Of a stretch of 64,000 bases of DNA, positions 24,295 through 32,859 are shown one piece after another. The position numbers and the translations under genes were made by a program. Under the pieces are notes generated by a model. The model did not search any database and had not been told where the DNA came from. It saw nothing but the letters and a program-made list of their open reading frames with translations. Position 1 is the stretch's first letter. Every line of letters starts with the position of its first letter. Origin of the DNA: Blastocatellia bacterium UBA7656 (GTDB lineage: Bacteria > Acidobacteriota > Blastocatellia > UBA7656); NCBI GenBank assembly GCA_002483445.1, contig DLHY01000163.1:77906-141905 (forward strand), written 5' to 3'.

Positions 24295-25309
24295 ACAGCC
24301 CGCGCGCTATGGCCTGATCGGTAGTGCCGCGAATGATGCTGCGCGCATCGCGAAAAACTGTTATGTCGTAATCCTCGACGCGAAACCGAAGGAGAAAATC
24401 GTTGAACTCGACTTTGCCCAGAGGCTTCAACCTGCGGGCGAGATCGGTGAAATCTATCTTCGTTCGCCCAGAGCGGGCTATCTGCACACTGTTGCGCCCG
24501 CAAAGAGTGGTCGTCACCTGACGCGCAGAGCCGATGAGGAATTCAAACTCCCTCCGCCCGCACGCCACGCACGCCGAGCGATCAACGATGCCGGAAAGAT
24601 CGATGCGGCTGATCGAGAAATCCCATACATCGACGCGGACGAGCGAGCGATGCAGTTTGTCTTTCTGCGCGGCCATCAGTTTCAACGCTTCAACGGATTG
24701 AATAGAGGCGATGATGGAAATTATCGGCATTATCACGCCCGCCGTATCGCACGTCTCTCCGCTTCCGGGTTCGGGAAGGGATTCCAGCACGCAGCGGAGG
24801 CACGGCCCTTCGTCGGGCGTGATGGTCATCGTCAATCCGTAGCTGCCCACAGCCGCGCCGTAAATCCACGGCACTCGCGCCCTCACGCAGGCATCGTTTA
24901 TAAGAAATCGCGTTTCGAAATTATCCGTTCCGTCCAGCACAACGTCAGCGCCCCGGATGATCTCTTCGATGTTGTCGAAGTTTACGTCTTCAACAACCGG
25001 CTCGACTTCTATCGAAGAGTTGACTCTGGAGATGCGGCGGGCGGCGGCTATGGCTTTAGGCAGACGATTGCGAGCGTCGCTTTCCTCGAACATTATCTGG
25101 CGTTGCAGGTTGGATTCTTCAACAAAGTCGCGGTCTACGAGGGTGAGGCGGCCCACGCCTGCGCGGGCAAGGGTTTCAGCCTCGATTGCGCCCAGCGCGC
25201 CGCAGCCTATGATGACTGCGCGAGAGGCGGCAATTCGCGCCTGCCCATCACTGCCAATGCCGGAGAAGAGTATCTGTCGCGAGTATCTTTCTTCGATTTG
25301 CATACCCAC
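24272..25309 (-). CDS. E1-like adenylyltransferase, ThiF/MoeB/HesA family
   Basis: The 345-residue enzyme activates the C-terminal Gly-Gly of a ubiquitin-like sulfur carrier with ATP. The ATP loop is VIIGCGALGAIEAETLARAG, and the adenylation Asp is in VVLDGTDNFETRFLINDA. A zinc site is made by CLRC and CVACG, and the conserved cysteine lies in GSGETCDTAGVI. About 90 residues follow the zinc site without a rhodanese domain. Possible carriers are MoaD, ThiS or CysO type; none is in this window, though moaA (38896) and a cysteine synthase/JAMM pair (40066-41492) are. Confidence 0.9.
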   Translation of the reverse strand: MGMQIEERYSRQILFSGIGSDGQARIAASRAVIIGCGALGAIEAETLARAGVGRLTLVDRDFVEESNLQRQIMFEESDARNRLPKAIAAARRISRVNSSIEVEPVVEDVNFDNIEEIIRGADVVLDGTDNFETRFLINDACVRARVPWIYGAAVGSYGLTMTITPDEGPCLRCVLESLPEPGSGETCDTAGVIMPIISIIASIQSVEALKLMAAQKDKLHRSLVRVDVWDFSISRIDLSGIVDRSACVACGRREFEFLIGSARQVTTTLCGRNSVQIARSGRTKIDFTDLARRLKPLGKVEFNDFLLRFRVEDYDITVFRDARSIIRGTTDQAIARGLYARYIGA

Positions 25310-25358
25310 CAGATGAATGAGCGGCCTCCGCCAATTCAGAGGCCGCCCTGAATGCGAT

Positions 25359-25574
25359 TTACTTCTTTTGCAACTCGGCCAAAGCCGACAGCGGTTCCTC
25401 TCTGTGCGGCATAGGCTTGACCTTGAGGCTCACCATCTTGCCTTCATCGTTAGAGAGCTTGAAATCGGGGGCTGGTTTGCCGACCTCAGGCGGATCGATC
25501 CAGGCTCCGACGCCGGGAGCGATCCGGGACAACATAACGGTGAGCGAAGAAATCAGCACGGGTCTTAGGTTCAC
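25359..25574 (-). CDS. small protein with N-terminal piece of a redoxin fold
   Basis: The 71-residue product starts with a short hydrophobic segment (LRPVLISSLTVMLSRIAPGV). It continues with VGKPAPDFKLSNDEGKMVSL, the opening of AhpC/TSA-type redoxins. The domain stops before the active-site cysteine, so no redox activity is possible. It may be a gene remnant or a small exported protein built from the strand. It follows no clear operon partner; smpB starts 172 bases away in the other direction. Confidence 0.45.
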   Translation of the reverse strand: MNLRPVLISSLTVMLSRIAPGVGAWIDPPEVGKPAPDFKLSNDEGKMVSLKVKPMPHREEPLSALAELQKK

Positions 25575-25745
25575 TTATTTCCTCCATGGAAACTGGCTGG
25601 CCGCTACCCACCAGCGCCCTGGCATAACCAAAATGATGTAAGGCTTGAATGATAACATCTCATGGCAGAAAATGCAGGCTGATGATAGCTTCTATTCGCA
25701 TTGCGCGTTGTGTGCAGCATCGGATATATTTTTGCAGCCAGTATT

Positions 25746-26207
25746 ATGTCTAACGAAAAAGTGGCGGCGACCAACAGGGAAGCCTACCACAGCTATCACA
25801 TCCTTGAGACCTTTGAGTGCGGCGTCGCGCTCACAGGCACAGAAGTAAAATCTATACGCGAAGGCCGATGCAACCTCAAAGACAGTTATGGAATGATCCG
25901 GCAGGGCGAAGCCTTTCTCCTGAACGCTCATATCAGCCCTTACAGCCACGGCAATCGCGAGAATCACGAACCCACTCGCGCGCGAAAGCTGCTCTTGCAC
26001 AAGGCTGAAATCCATCGGCTCGCCGGAAAAGTTCAGGAAAAAGGTCTCACCCTCGTTCCGACACGGATGTATCTGAAAAACGGTCGGATCAAAATCGAAC
26101 TGGCGCTGGCAAAGGGAAAGAAACTTTACGACAAGCGCGAGACTGAGCGTCGCCGCGAGGCTGATCGCGAGGCGCGAGCTATGATGAAAGGAAAGCTCAG
26201 AGAATGA
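25746..26207 (+). CDS. smpB: SsrA-binding protein
   Basis: SmpB binds tmRNA and takes it to stalled ribosomes. The 153-residue protein starts at MSNEKVAATNREAYHSYHIL, the normal position. Family blocks are ALTGTEVKSIREGRCNLKDS, HISPYSHGNRENHEPTRARK, KNGRIKIELALAKGKKLYDK, and the helical, basic tail. The length is usual for the family. A tmRNA gene was not seen in the window. The upstream 171 bases hold no other gene. Confidence 0.96.
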   Translation: MSNEKVAATNREAYHSYHILETFECGVALTGTEVKSIREGRCNLKDSYGMIRQGEAFLLNAHISPYSHGNRENHEPTRARKLLLHKAEIHRLAGKVQEKGLTLVPTRMYLKNGRIKIELALAKGKKLYDKRETERRREADREARAMMKGKLRE

Positions 26208-26215
26208 GCAATGAG

Positions 26216-26414
26216 ATGTTAGATGTTAGATGTTAGATGTTAGTAGCTGAACCAGTAACAGACACAAGCAATTGTCTCTGACATCTTCCCGCTAAAATCC
26301 AACATCTTTTTTGAGGAACTGTTTATGTCGTCATTGACGACGGGATGAGCGGAGATCGAGGAGTTGCTTGCGCGCCGCCGATCTCACTAACATCTACTCT
26401 CTAACATCTAACAT
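26216..26414. repeat. heptad repeat pair between smpB and pepA
   Basis: Four exact ATGTTAG units (26216-26243) face CTAACAT units at 26387-26393 and 26401-26414, with CTACTCT filling the seven-base slot between them. The halves are complementary and could form a long stem enclosing about 140 bases. Confidence 0.85.
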
Positions 26415-26433
26415 CTTTCGCTGAGGAGACACT

Positions 26434-27939
26434 ATGGAAGTCAGAGCGGAATTCGGAAAATTTTATGACGTTGAGGCAGACGCCCTGGTAGTAACCGTTT
26501 ACGAAGGCGAGAAGGCCGACGAGGGCGCGCTCAAGGAATTGGACGAGCGCACAGGCGGAGTGTTGAGCGAGATCACGGCAAGCGATGAGATGCGCGGCAA
26601 GCAGGGAGATATGGTTTATATTTATCGCGCTGGTGACATCCGCGCTCGCAGGCTGCTGCTCGTGGGCGGGGGAAAGCGCGAAGATTTTTCATTCGACACC
26701 GTGCGGAGAGTTTCGGGATCAGCCGCAAGATTTCTCCGCAGCAAGGGCGCTCGCTCCATGGCTGTGCTTCGCCGCTCGCAACTCGATTTGGAAAAGAGCG
26801 CACAAGCCGCAGTCGAGGGCGTGCTTCTGGGGCTGTTCGAGCCTGATATGTACAAGACCGATCATAAAGAAGAGCGATATATCGAAGAACTCATCCTGCT
26901 CACAGCCCAGCCCGGAATGGAAGAAGCCCTTGCTCGCGGAGTCGAGCGGGGTCGAATAATCGGCGAATCGGTCAACCTCGCCCGCGAGCTTTCAAACGAG
27001 CCAAGCTCTACGCTCACTCCTTCCGAACTTGCCGAGCGCGCAAAGGAAAACGCTCAGAGATTCGGCCTCGATATCGATATACTCGACGAAGCTCGCATGA
27101 AAGAGCTTGGCATGGGCGCGCTCTTGGGAGTGGCACGCGGGTCGGACGAGCCTGCTCGACTGGTCGTGCTGCGCTACACGCCCGCAGGCACAGAGCCGAT
27201 GGGCAATGACGCGGATGTGATCGCAATAGTCGGCAAGGGCATAACATTCGATTCAGGCGGAATATCGATCAAGCCCGCCGAGGGCATGGAAAAGATGAAA
27301 TACGACATGTCGGGCGCGGCGGCGACTCTTGCGGCGATGTGCGCGATAGCCCAACTCAAACCGCGAGTCAATGTGATAGGACTTATGCCTTCGACTGAAA
27401 ACATGCCGTCGGGACGGGCTTACAAACCGGGCGACGTGCTGAGGGCGATGAGCGGCAAGACCATCGAGGTCATCAACACCGACGCCGAAGGCCGTTTGAT
27501 TCTGGCCGATGCCATCGCTTATGCGCGCAAGCTGGGGGCGACGAAGATAATCGATCTTGCGACTCTGACGGGAGCGGTCTCGGTCGCGCTCGGCCCCGTG
27601 CATGTTGCGATACTTGGAAACGAGCAGGCTTTCATCGATGAAGTGCGACAGGCTGCGCGCGAAGTCGGAGAGAGAATGTGGCAGTTGCCTCTGGATGAAG
27701 ATTATCGCGATATGATCAAGAGCGACATCGCCGATATAAAAAACTCAGGCGGTCGCTACGCGGGGACGATCACAGCGGCATATTTTTTGAAAGAGTTTGC
27801 CGAAGACACTCCCTGGGTTCATCTCGACATAGCGGGAACGGCGTGGGAGAACGAACGCAAGCCGCACATGTCGAAAGGCCCGACGGGAGTGGCGATCAGG
27901 ACGTTGATCAATTACGTCTGCAATCACGCAGCGGAATGA
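26434..27939 (+). CDS. pepA: leucyl aminopeptidase (M17)
   Basis: PepA removes N-terminal residues from peptides using two metal ions. The 501-residue protein starts after GAGGAGACACT. The catalytic half is at about 190-501: GKGITFDSGGISIKPAEGME (metal-binding Lys/Asp), GLMPSTENMPSGRAYKPGDV, and the signature NTDAEGRLILAD with its metal-binding Asp and Glu. WVHLDIAGTAW near the end fits the family. The N-terminal domain is more diverged, as is normal. A terminator hairpin follows the stop. Confidence 0.96.
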   Translation: MEVRAEFGKFYDVEADALVVTVYEGEKADEGALKELDERTGGVLSEITASDEMRGKQGDMVYIYRAGDIRARRLLLVGGGKREDFSFDTVRRVSGSAARFLRSKGARSMAVLRRSQLDLEKSAQAAVEGVLLGLFEPDMYKTDHKEERYIEELILLTAQPGMEEALARGVERGRIIGESVNLARELSNEPSSTLTPSELAERAKENAQRFGLDIDILDEARMKELGMGALLGVARGSDEPARLVVLRYTPAGTEPMGNDADVIAIVGKGITFDSGGISIKPAEGMEKMKYDMSGAAATLAAMCAIAQLKPRVNVIGLMPSTENMPSGRAYKPGDVLRAMSGKTIEVINTDAEGRLILADAIAYARKLGATKIIDLATLTGAVSVALGPVHVAILGNEQAFIDEVRQAAREVGERMWQLPLDEDYRDMIKSDIADIKNSGGRYAGTITAAYFLKEFAEDTPWVHLDIAGTAWENERKPHMSKGPTGVAIRTLINYVCNHAAE

Positions 27940-27952
27940 TTATGAAGAGGTG

Positions 27953-27992
27953 AAGAGGTGAAAGCCTCGCGCCTTTCACCTCTTTGCTTTTT
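27953..27992 (+). terminator. intrinsic terminator after pepA
   Basis: The arms AAGAGGTGAAAG and CTTTCACCTCTT are perfect over 12 bases, with a T-rich tail (TGCTTTTTT). The hairpin is built from a GAAGAGGTG repeat. Confidence 0.82.
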
Positions 27993-28096
27993 TACACCTC
28001 ACCATTATGGGCTTGAGCCGTTCACAACAAACGGGCGGGTTGCTGATTATTTTTCTGCTGCTGGCTTTGCTGATTTACAGATTGAGTTAAAGAAAA

Positions 28097-28168
28097 GTCC
28101 AGAGAGTCTGGAGTCAGGAAAAGGATTTGAGCATTCGGACACTCCAGACTCGATAGACTCCAGACTCG
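28097..28168. repeat. heptad repeat pair
   Basis: AGAGAGTCTGGAGTCAGG on the left is complementary to ACTCCAGACTCGATAGACTC on the right. It shares words with 17691-17750 and 28633-28713. The 180 bases after the pepA terminator hold no gene. Confidence 0.7.
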
Positions 28169-28172
28169 TCTA

Positions 28173-28613
28173 TTACTTTTCAGGCTCCTGCTTTTCGCAG
28201 CCTTTGCCTTTGCGCTGTCGAGTCCATTCTTCGATGCTGGCGCGTATGAATTCTCCCAGGTCTTCGATATCGCGTCCGGCCCTGACCCAGAAGTCTTTGA
28301 ACGTTTCAGGATCGATGTGAATTCCATAAGCCCTGCCCCACGACGAAGACCCTCCAACTTCGTCTTCGTAATAAGCCGCAAGCTGGCGACAGGCCATCGC
28401 CGCTACCGAAAGCGAGCTTCCCGCAGGCAGCGGATCGAATACGGGAGCCACATCAGCGTCGATCTCTTTGAGCCGAGCAAGCACCCGGTTGTACTGCTCG
28501 ACGCAAAACGCCGCCGTGTCTTCGTTGCCGCCAGTCCATTCGTACTGCATCGCTGTGCGCGCAGTCCGGCGAAGCACATTCACAAGTTTCGCAATCTCTT
28601 TTTCGCGTTCCAT
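28173..28613 (-). CDS. hypothetical protein in sigma-factor operon, paralogue 1
   Basis: The 146-residue soluble, helical protein begins EKEIAKLVNVLRRTARTAM. It shares a clear layout with the gene at 28716 (AFCVEQYNRVLARLKEID; PVFDPLPAGSS; QLAAYYEDE), so the two are tandem paralogues. The C-terminal 60 residues (DPETFKDFWVRAGRDIEDLG) are extra. I know no function for the family. Both lie downstream of an ECF sigma gene on the same strand. Confidence 0.7.
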   Translation of the reverse strand: MEREKEIAKLVNVLRRTARTAMQYEWTGGNEDTAAFCVEQYNRVLARLKEIDADVAPVFDPLPAGSSLSVAAMACRQLAAYYEDEVGGSSSWGRAYGIHIDPETFKDFWVRAGRDIEDLGEFIRASIEEWTRQRKGKGCEKQEPEK

Positions 28614-28632
28614 AAAATTTCCTTTTGAAAGC

Positions 28633-28713
28633 AGTCTGGAGTCTGGAGTCTGGAGTCAGAAGTCAGAAGTCAGAATAAAACAACCGACCACCGACCACTG
28701 ACAACCGACTACT
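28633..28713. repeat. heptad repeat array
   Basis: AGTCTGG x3, AGTCAGA x3, then ACCGACC, ACCGACC and ACTGACA-type units run in register of seven. It separates the two paralogous small genes. Confidence 0.85.
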
Positions 28714-28715
28714 GC

Positions 28716-29042
28716 TTACCATCCCACATATACGCGCGCCCCGCAGCCGTGACGGGCGCGACGATGTTCGCTATGTTCGCGCCGGGGTTCGTCCTCGAAG
28801 TAAGCCGCAAGCTCGCGCGCTGCCATGCGAGTGACCATGGGCGATGTGCCTTCGGGAAGCGGCGTAAAAAGTGGCGCGACCGCAGGCTCAATTTCGGTGA
28901 GACGAGCCAGCACCTTGTTATATTGCGTCACACAAAACGCGGCGGCGTCTGATCGCTGAGGTTGCCACGCCGCATAGTCAGCGCCGCGCGCAATGCGTCG
29001 CAGCACATTGATAAGCTTCAGGATTTCTCTGTCTTTTTCCAC
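28716..29042 (-). CDS. hypothetical protein in sigma-factor operon, paralogue 2
   Basis: The 108 residues open EKDREILKLINVLRRIARGA, matching paralogue 1, and include AFCVTQYNKVLARLTEIE and LAAYFEDEP. After EDEP the frame gives an Arg/His-rich run (RREHSEHRRARHGCG) unlike a folded protein. Shifting by one base gives GANIANIVAPVTAAGRAYMW, which contains a GRAY word also found in paralogue 1. A one-base gain in the CCCC run near 28790 is likely, so the C-terminus is uncertain. The start overlaps the sigma gene by 25 bases. Confidence 0.6.
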   Translation of the reverse strand: MEKDREILKLINVLRRIARGADYAAWQPQRSDAAAFCVTQYNKVLARLTEIEPAVAPLFTPLPEGTSPMVTRMAARELAAYFEDEPRREHSEHRRARHGCGARVYVGW

Positions 29043-29608
29043 TTCATACCTCCATCCTTCAAAAGTTCAAGCTGCTCGCGCAGCAACTCCTTGCCGCGAT
29101 GCGCGCGCCACTTCACGGTCGAAACCGGAAGGCCCAAAAAAGCCGCTATGCGCTTGAGCGGCATCTCGTCGAGGAATCGCAATCGCACGACGAGCGCATA
29201 ATCGTCGGGCAGATTTTCAATCGCGAGTCGGAGTTCTTCCGTCTCGCCTTCGCTCACCAGCGGTCGGGCCAGCGAGCCAATTTCTCTGAGCAATACTTCA
29301 TCCAATCCGACCTGGCTTCGCTCGCGCGCAAGCTCCCGTTGGCTCAGTCTCAGAGCGCGATGTCGCGTGATGGCTCCGAGCCACGCGGCGAAACGCTTTG
29401 GGTCTTCAATCGAAGGCAGCGCCTTGAAAGCCAGCAGCAGCGCATCCTGAGCGACATCTTCGGCATATTCGCGACCCACTATCGATTGAGCCGCGCGCAC
29501 CGCCGCCGCCCGATAACGGGAGGCCAGTTCGTCAAATGCTTCGAGGTCGCCCAGGATAGACGCGACTACCAGAACTTCATCAGGCGGTTCGTGTACAAGC
29601 TTTCGCAT
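29018..29608 (-). CDS. ECF-type RNA polymerase sigma factor
   Basis: The 196-residue factor starts at MRKLVHEPPDEVLVVASILG, with GGGAG eight bases upstream. Region 2 is FDELASRYRAAAVRAAQSIV and YAEDVAQDALLLAFKALPSI; region 4 is LPDDYALVVRLRFLDEMPLK and FLGLPVSTVKWRAHRGKELL. It lacks long extensions, so it is a minimal ECF factor. The two small paralogues downstream overlap or follow it and may be its regulators, but they have no zinc or membrane anti-sigma motif. A divergent gap of 199 bases separates it from efp. Confidence 0.9.
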   Translation of the reverse strand: MRKLVHEPPDEVLVVASILGDLEAFDELASRYRAAAVRAAQSIVGREYAEDVAQDALLLAFKALPSIEDPKRFAAWLGAITRHRALRLSQRELARERSQVGLDEVLLREIGSLARPLVSEGETEELRLAIENLPDDYALVVRLRFLDEMPLKRIAAFLGLPVSTVKWRAHRGKELLREQLELLKDGGMKWKKTEKS

Positions 29609-29807
29609 TTGCGCTCCCGCCACCATCCCACATGTGTATAGAGACATAATAGAGCGGAAAAGTTAGTCGAGCGCGAAAAGTTTTCGCGTACTCATCTCGC
29701 CCGCCCGTCCTTGCAACTTCTGTGAGCCTTACTGTATTTTACCGATTTGGTCGAAGGGCCGAAATTTCGACATGAGCATCAACAACTGAGAAGGGAATAA
29801 GTTCAAT

Positions 29808-30365
29808 ATGCAAGCAAATGATATAAGGCGCGGGATGATAATTATGTACAACAATGCGCCGCATCGCGTGCTGGATTTTCAGCATCGCACGCCCGGAAAC
29901 CTGCGCGCCTTCGTGCAGGCCAAGCTCCGCAACATCCGCAACGGATCATCGACCGAAGTCCGATTCAGTTCGACCGAAAACATAGAACGCGCCGCTCTGG
30001 AAGATCATGAGATGGAGTATCTCTACAGCGACGGCGATATGTATCACTTCATGAACACCGAAACTTATGATCAGATCGGATTGGACAACGAAACGCTCGG
30101 CGACGCGATGAATTACCTCGTCGCCGGGACGAAGATCAAGATTCAGATGTTCGAAGGAGCGCCGATAGGAGTCGATCTTCCTCCTTCTGTGGAATTGACG
30201 GTCGTCGAGACTCCGCCGGAGCTAAAAGGCGCGACCGCATCCAACAGCCCCAAGCCCGCGAAGCTCGAAACGGGCGTGACTGTTCAGGTCCCTCCTTTTA
30301 TCAAGGAAGGCGACCGCATCAGGGTCGATCCTTCGAAGGGCGTTTATCTGGAGCGAGCCAAATAA
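29808..30365 (+). CDS. efp: elongation factor P
   Basis: EF-P enters the ribosome E site and helps form bonds at consecutive prolines. The 185-residue protein has three beta barrels; the C-terminal signature GDRIRVDPSKGVYLERA is present. The loop that carries the modified residue reads HRTPGNLRAF: aligned to HVKPGKGQAF of Escherichia coli the tip Lys34 is Asn here. Asn cannot receive the beta-lysyl or rhamnosyl modification. No epmA, epmB or earP gene is nearby. The start fits after AGAAGGGAATAAG. Confidence 0.95.
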   Translation: MQANDIRRGMIIMYNNAPHRVLDFQHRTPGNLRAFVQAKLRNIRNGSSTEVRFSSTENIERAALEDHEMEYLYSDGDMYHFMNTETYDQIGLDNETLGDAMNYLVAGTKIKIQMFEGAPIGVDLPPSVELTVVETPPELKGATASNSPKPAKLETGVTVQVPPFIKEGDRIRVDPSKGVYLERAK

Positions 30366-30439
30366 GCGCGCATCACCTGCTCGCAGGTTGAGACGTGAAA
30401 TCGGCTCCCGCAGCCGGTTTCACAGGCGGGCATCAGGCC

Positions 30440-31732
30440 ATGTACCTCCTCTACAGCCTCGCTCTTTCAGTTCTTTTCCTCGCGCTGCTGCCATACTTCA
30501 TCTATCAGGCCATCCGACACGGCAAATACTCCGGCAGTTTCACTGAGCGCATGGGATGGCTGCCTGATTCGATCAGGCGCGACGCGCGCACGACGATCTG
30601 GGTGCATACGGTTTCAGTCGGCGAGTTCAACGCCGCGCGCCCTTTGATCGCGAAAATCCGGGAGCAATGGCCCGACCATCGCATAGCCGTTTCGACAACG
30701 ACTCTGACAGGTCAGCGACTCGCTCGCGAACAGGCAGGCAGAAGTTTCGACGCGGCTTTTTATTTTCCCTTCGACTGGTCGCTGACCGCGCGCCGCGCTC
30801 TCAACTGCATGAATCCGCGGGCGGTGATAATACTCGAAACCGAGTTGTGGCCCAACTTTCTGCGCGAGTGTCGAAGGCGCGATACCAGAGTGATTCTGGT
30901 CAACGGACGAATCTCGCCGCGCTCGTTCGCGCGCTATGGGAAAGCGCGCCGATTCATAACTCGCGTGATGAGCGATCTCTCACTCATCGTCATGCAATCC
31001 GAGGCCGACCGGGAACGCGCTCTACAACTCGGTGCTCCTCGTGACCGTGTGCGAGTGTGCGGTAATTTGAAATATGATTTTTCGCTTGATGAAATGCGCG
31101 ACCGGCTAGATACGCTTTGCAGAGAAATAGACGATCAATTCGCGCTCTCCTCCTCGGATCATCTCATAGTCGCGGGCAGCACGGCGGCGGGCGAAGAAAG
31201 TTTATTGCTCGACGCTTTGAAAGATGCGCGCCGCAAACCGGGGCTTGAAAAAACCCGAATGCTGATAGCTCCGCGACACCCGGAGCGATTTGAAGAAGTC
31301 GCTCGATTGACGGGCGGCTCAGGCTTTACGCTTGCGCGTCGATCTGAAAAGCATTCATCATCGTCTGATGTGATACTGCTCGACAGCATAGGCGAGCTTG
31401 CTGCGGTTTATCGCTTCGCGTCCGTCGTCTTCGTCGGCGGAAGCCTTGCGCCGGCGGGCGGGCATAACATCATCGAGCCTGCCGCTTATGCAAAGCCGAT
31501 AATAGTCGGCCCTCACACCTTTAATTTTCGCCAGATAGTTTCAGACTTCCGCGACGCAGACGCGCTCGTGGAAGTCGAATCGAACGAGCTTGCCGAGGCG
31601 TTCATTCGATTGCTTACTGATAGCGACGAGGCGCGGGGCTGGGGAGAGCGAGCGCAGGCGATCATCGAGCGAAATCGCGGCGCGACCATTTGCGCGCTTG
31701 CGGCCATCGAGGAGGCTATCGGCGGTGATTGA
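30440..31732 (+). CDS. waaA: Kdo transferase (3-deoxy-manno-octulosonate to lipid A)
   Basis: WaaA (KdtA) adds Kdo sugars to lipid IVA at the inner face of the membrane. The 430-residue protein begins with one anchor helix (LLYSLALSVLFLALLPYFIY). The N-terminal Kdo-transferase half has SGSFTERMGWLPD, WVHTVSVGEFNAARPLI and ETELWPNFLRE, the expected catalytic Glu region. The C-terminal half is GT-B (VFVGGSLAPAGGHNIIEPA). Its last bases overlap lpxK, so both are in one operon. This implies an LPS outer membrane. Confidence 0.94.
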   Translation: MYLLYSLALSVLFLALLPYFIYQAIRHGKYSGSFTERMGWLPDSIRRDARTTIWVHTVSVGEFNAARPLIAKIREQWPDHRIAVSTTTLTGQRLAREQAGRSFDAAFYFPFDWSLTARRALNCMNPRAVIILETELWPNFLRECRRRDTRVILVNGRISPRSFARYGKARRFITRVMSDLSLIVMQSEADRERALQLGAPRDRVRVCGNLKYDFSLDEMRDRLDTLCREIDDQFALSSSDHLIVAGSTAAGEESLLLDALKDARRKPGLEKTRMLIAPRHPERFEEVARLTGGSGFTLARRSEKHSSSSDVILLDSIGELAAVYRFASVVFVGGSLAPAGGHNIIEPAAYAKPIIVGPHTFNFRQIVSDFRDADALVEVESNELAEAFIRLLTDSDEARGWGERAQAIIERNRGATICALAAIEEAIGGD

Positions 31733-32783
31733 TAAAACTGACAAACTCAAGCGCGCTCTGCTGTGGCTCCCGGCGAAACTCTATGAGCTTGGTGTCCGCA
31801 TTCGCGTGGTCGCTTATGAAACTGAACACCTGAAATCGAAAAGTCTTAGATCAACTGTCATCAGCGTCGGCAACATCACTCACGGCGGCACAGGCAAAAC
31901 TCCTATGGTCGCTTACATAGCACGCTATCTGGCTGAAGAAGGATACAGGGTCGCGATACTGACTCGCGGATACTCGCGCAAATCCAAAGGCAGGCGCGCG
32001 CTCAATTCAGGCGACGAGACGACAAACGATTACAGAGAATATGGAGACGAGCCTTTGATGCTGGCGCGCGCTCTTCCCCGTGTGCCGCTAGTCATCGACC
32101 GCAATCGATACGAAGGCGGATCATGGGCCGAGCGCGAATTTAGCGCGGACGCGCTCATACTCGATGACGGCTATCAGCATCTCGCTTTAGCGCGCGATCT
32201 CAATCTTTTACTGCTTGATGCGACCGATCCGTTCGGCGGATTCGAGATGGCTCCATTCGGTCGTTTGCGCGAGCCGCTCTATGGACTCAAACGCGCCGAC
32301 GCGGTGATCGTCACCCGCGCAGACCGCCCCACGGATCAGGCGCAGATGGCGGCCATCATAAAATATTTCTGCGGCGAAAAAGTTCCGGTCATGTATGTCT
32401 ACTCCGCGATAACTCACCTGCGCCATCTCGCGACCGGAGAGGTTTACGACATTCAGGAATTCGCGGGCTGGAATGTGGCGCTGCTTTGCGGCATAGGCAA
32501 TCCGCAGGCTTTTTCAGCAGACATTCTGCAAACAGGTATGGGAATAACGAGCGAGCATTTTTTCGACGATCATCACGACTACACACAGGGAGAACTTGAC
32601 CGCGTGATCGAGTCGGCGCAACGCGAAGGGGCCGATGCGATAGTGACGACAGAAAAAGATGCTGTGCGACTCGATGGTTTCAGGCACGGCGAGGTGCCGG
32701 TTTATGCTGCGCAGATGGAAATTCAGAGCGAGGATGAAGTGAGGCTCAAGAGCCTGCTGTTGAGGGCGATGATAAAAAAATGA
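31725..32783 (+). CDS. lpxK: tetraacyldisaccharide 4'-kinase
   Basis: LpxK phosphorylates the lipid A disaccharide. The 352-residue protein uses GTG, with GAGGAGG upstream and an 8-base overlap with waaA. Its N-terminus holds a membrane-interacting helix, and the P-loop reads VGNITHGGTGKTPMVAYIAR. Other family blocks are LTRGYSRKSKGR, GDEPLMLARALPRVPLVIDR, ILDDGYQHLALARDLNLLLL, and FFDDHHDYTQGEL. Length and motif order are normal. Confidence 0.95.
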   Translation: MIDKTDKLKRALLWLPAKLYELGVRIRVVAYETEHLKSKSLRSTVISVGNITHGGTGKTPMVAYIARYLAEEGYRVAILTRGYSRKSKGRRALNSGDETTNDYREYGDEPLMLARALPRVPLVIDRNRYEGGSWAEREFSADALILDDGYQHLALARDLNLLLLDATDPFGGFEMAPFGRLREPLYGLKRADAVIVTRADRPTDQAQMAAIIKYFCGEKVPVMYVYSAITHLRHLATGEVYDIQEFAGWNVALLCGIGNPQAFSADILQTGMGITSEHFFDDHHDYTQGELDRVIESAQREGADAIVTTEKDAVRLDGFRHGEVPVYAAQMEIQSEDEVRLKSLLLRAMIKK

Positions 32784-32859
32784 GGCATGAAAAACTATTG
32801 CCGGTCAGGCAGCGCTCGACCGGCAATATCACAAAGAGAGAGGTTCAAAACAATTCGTT

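Noticed and set aside
24185..25351. 388-codon open frame on the plus strand
   Set aside because: Antisense to the ThiF/MoeB-like gene, whose ATP loop, zinc cysteines and catalytic Cys are all in place.
26216..26414. Possible CRISPR array
   Set aside because: The repeats are seven bases long with no spacers, and no cas gene is in the window; it is a heptad tandem repeat.
25575..26433. tmRNA next to smpB
   Set aside because: I searched for a tRNA-like end and an Ala-tag frame by eye and saw neither; the space after smpB is occupied by heptad repeats.
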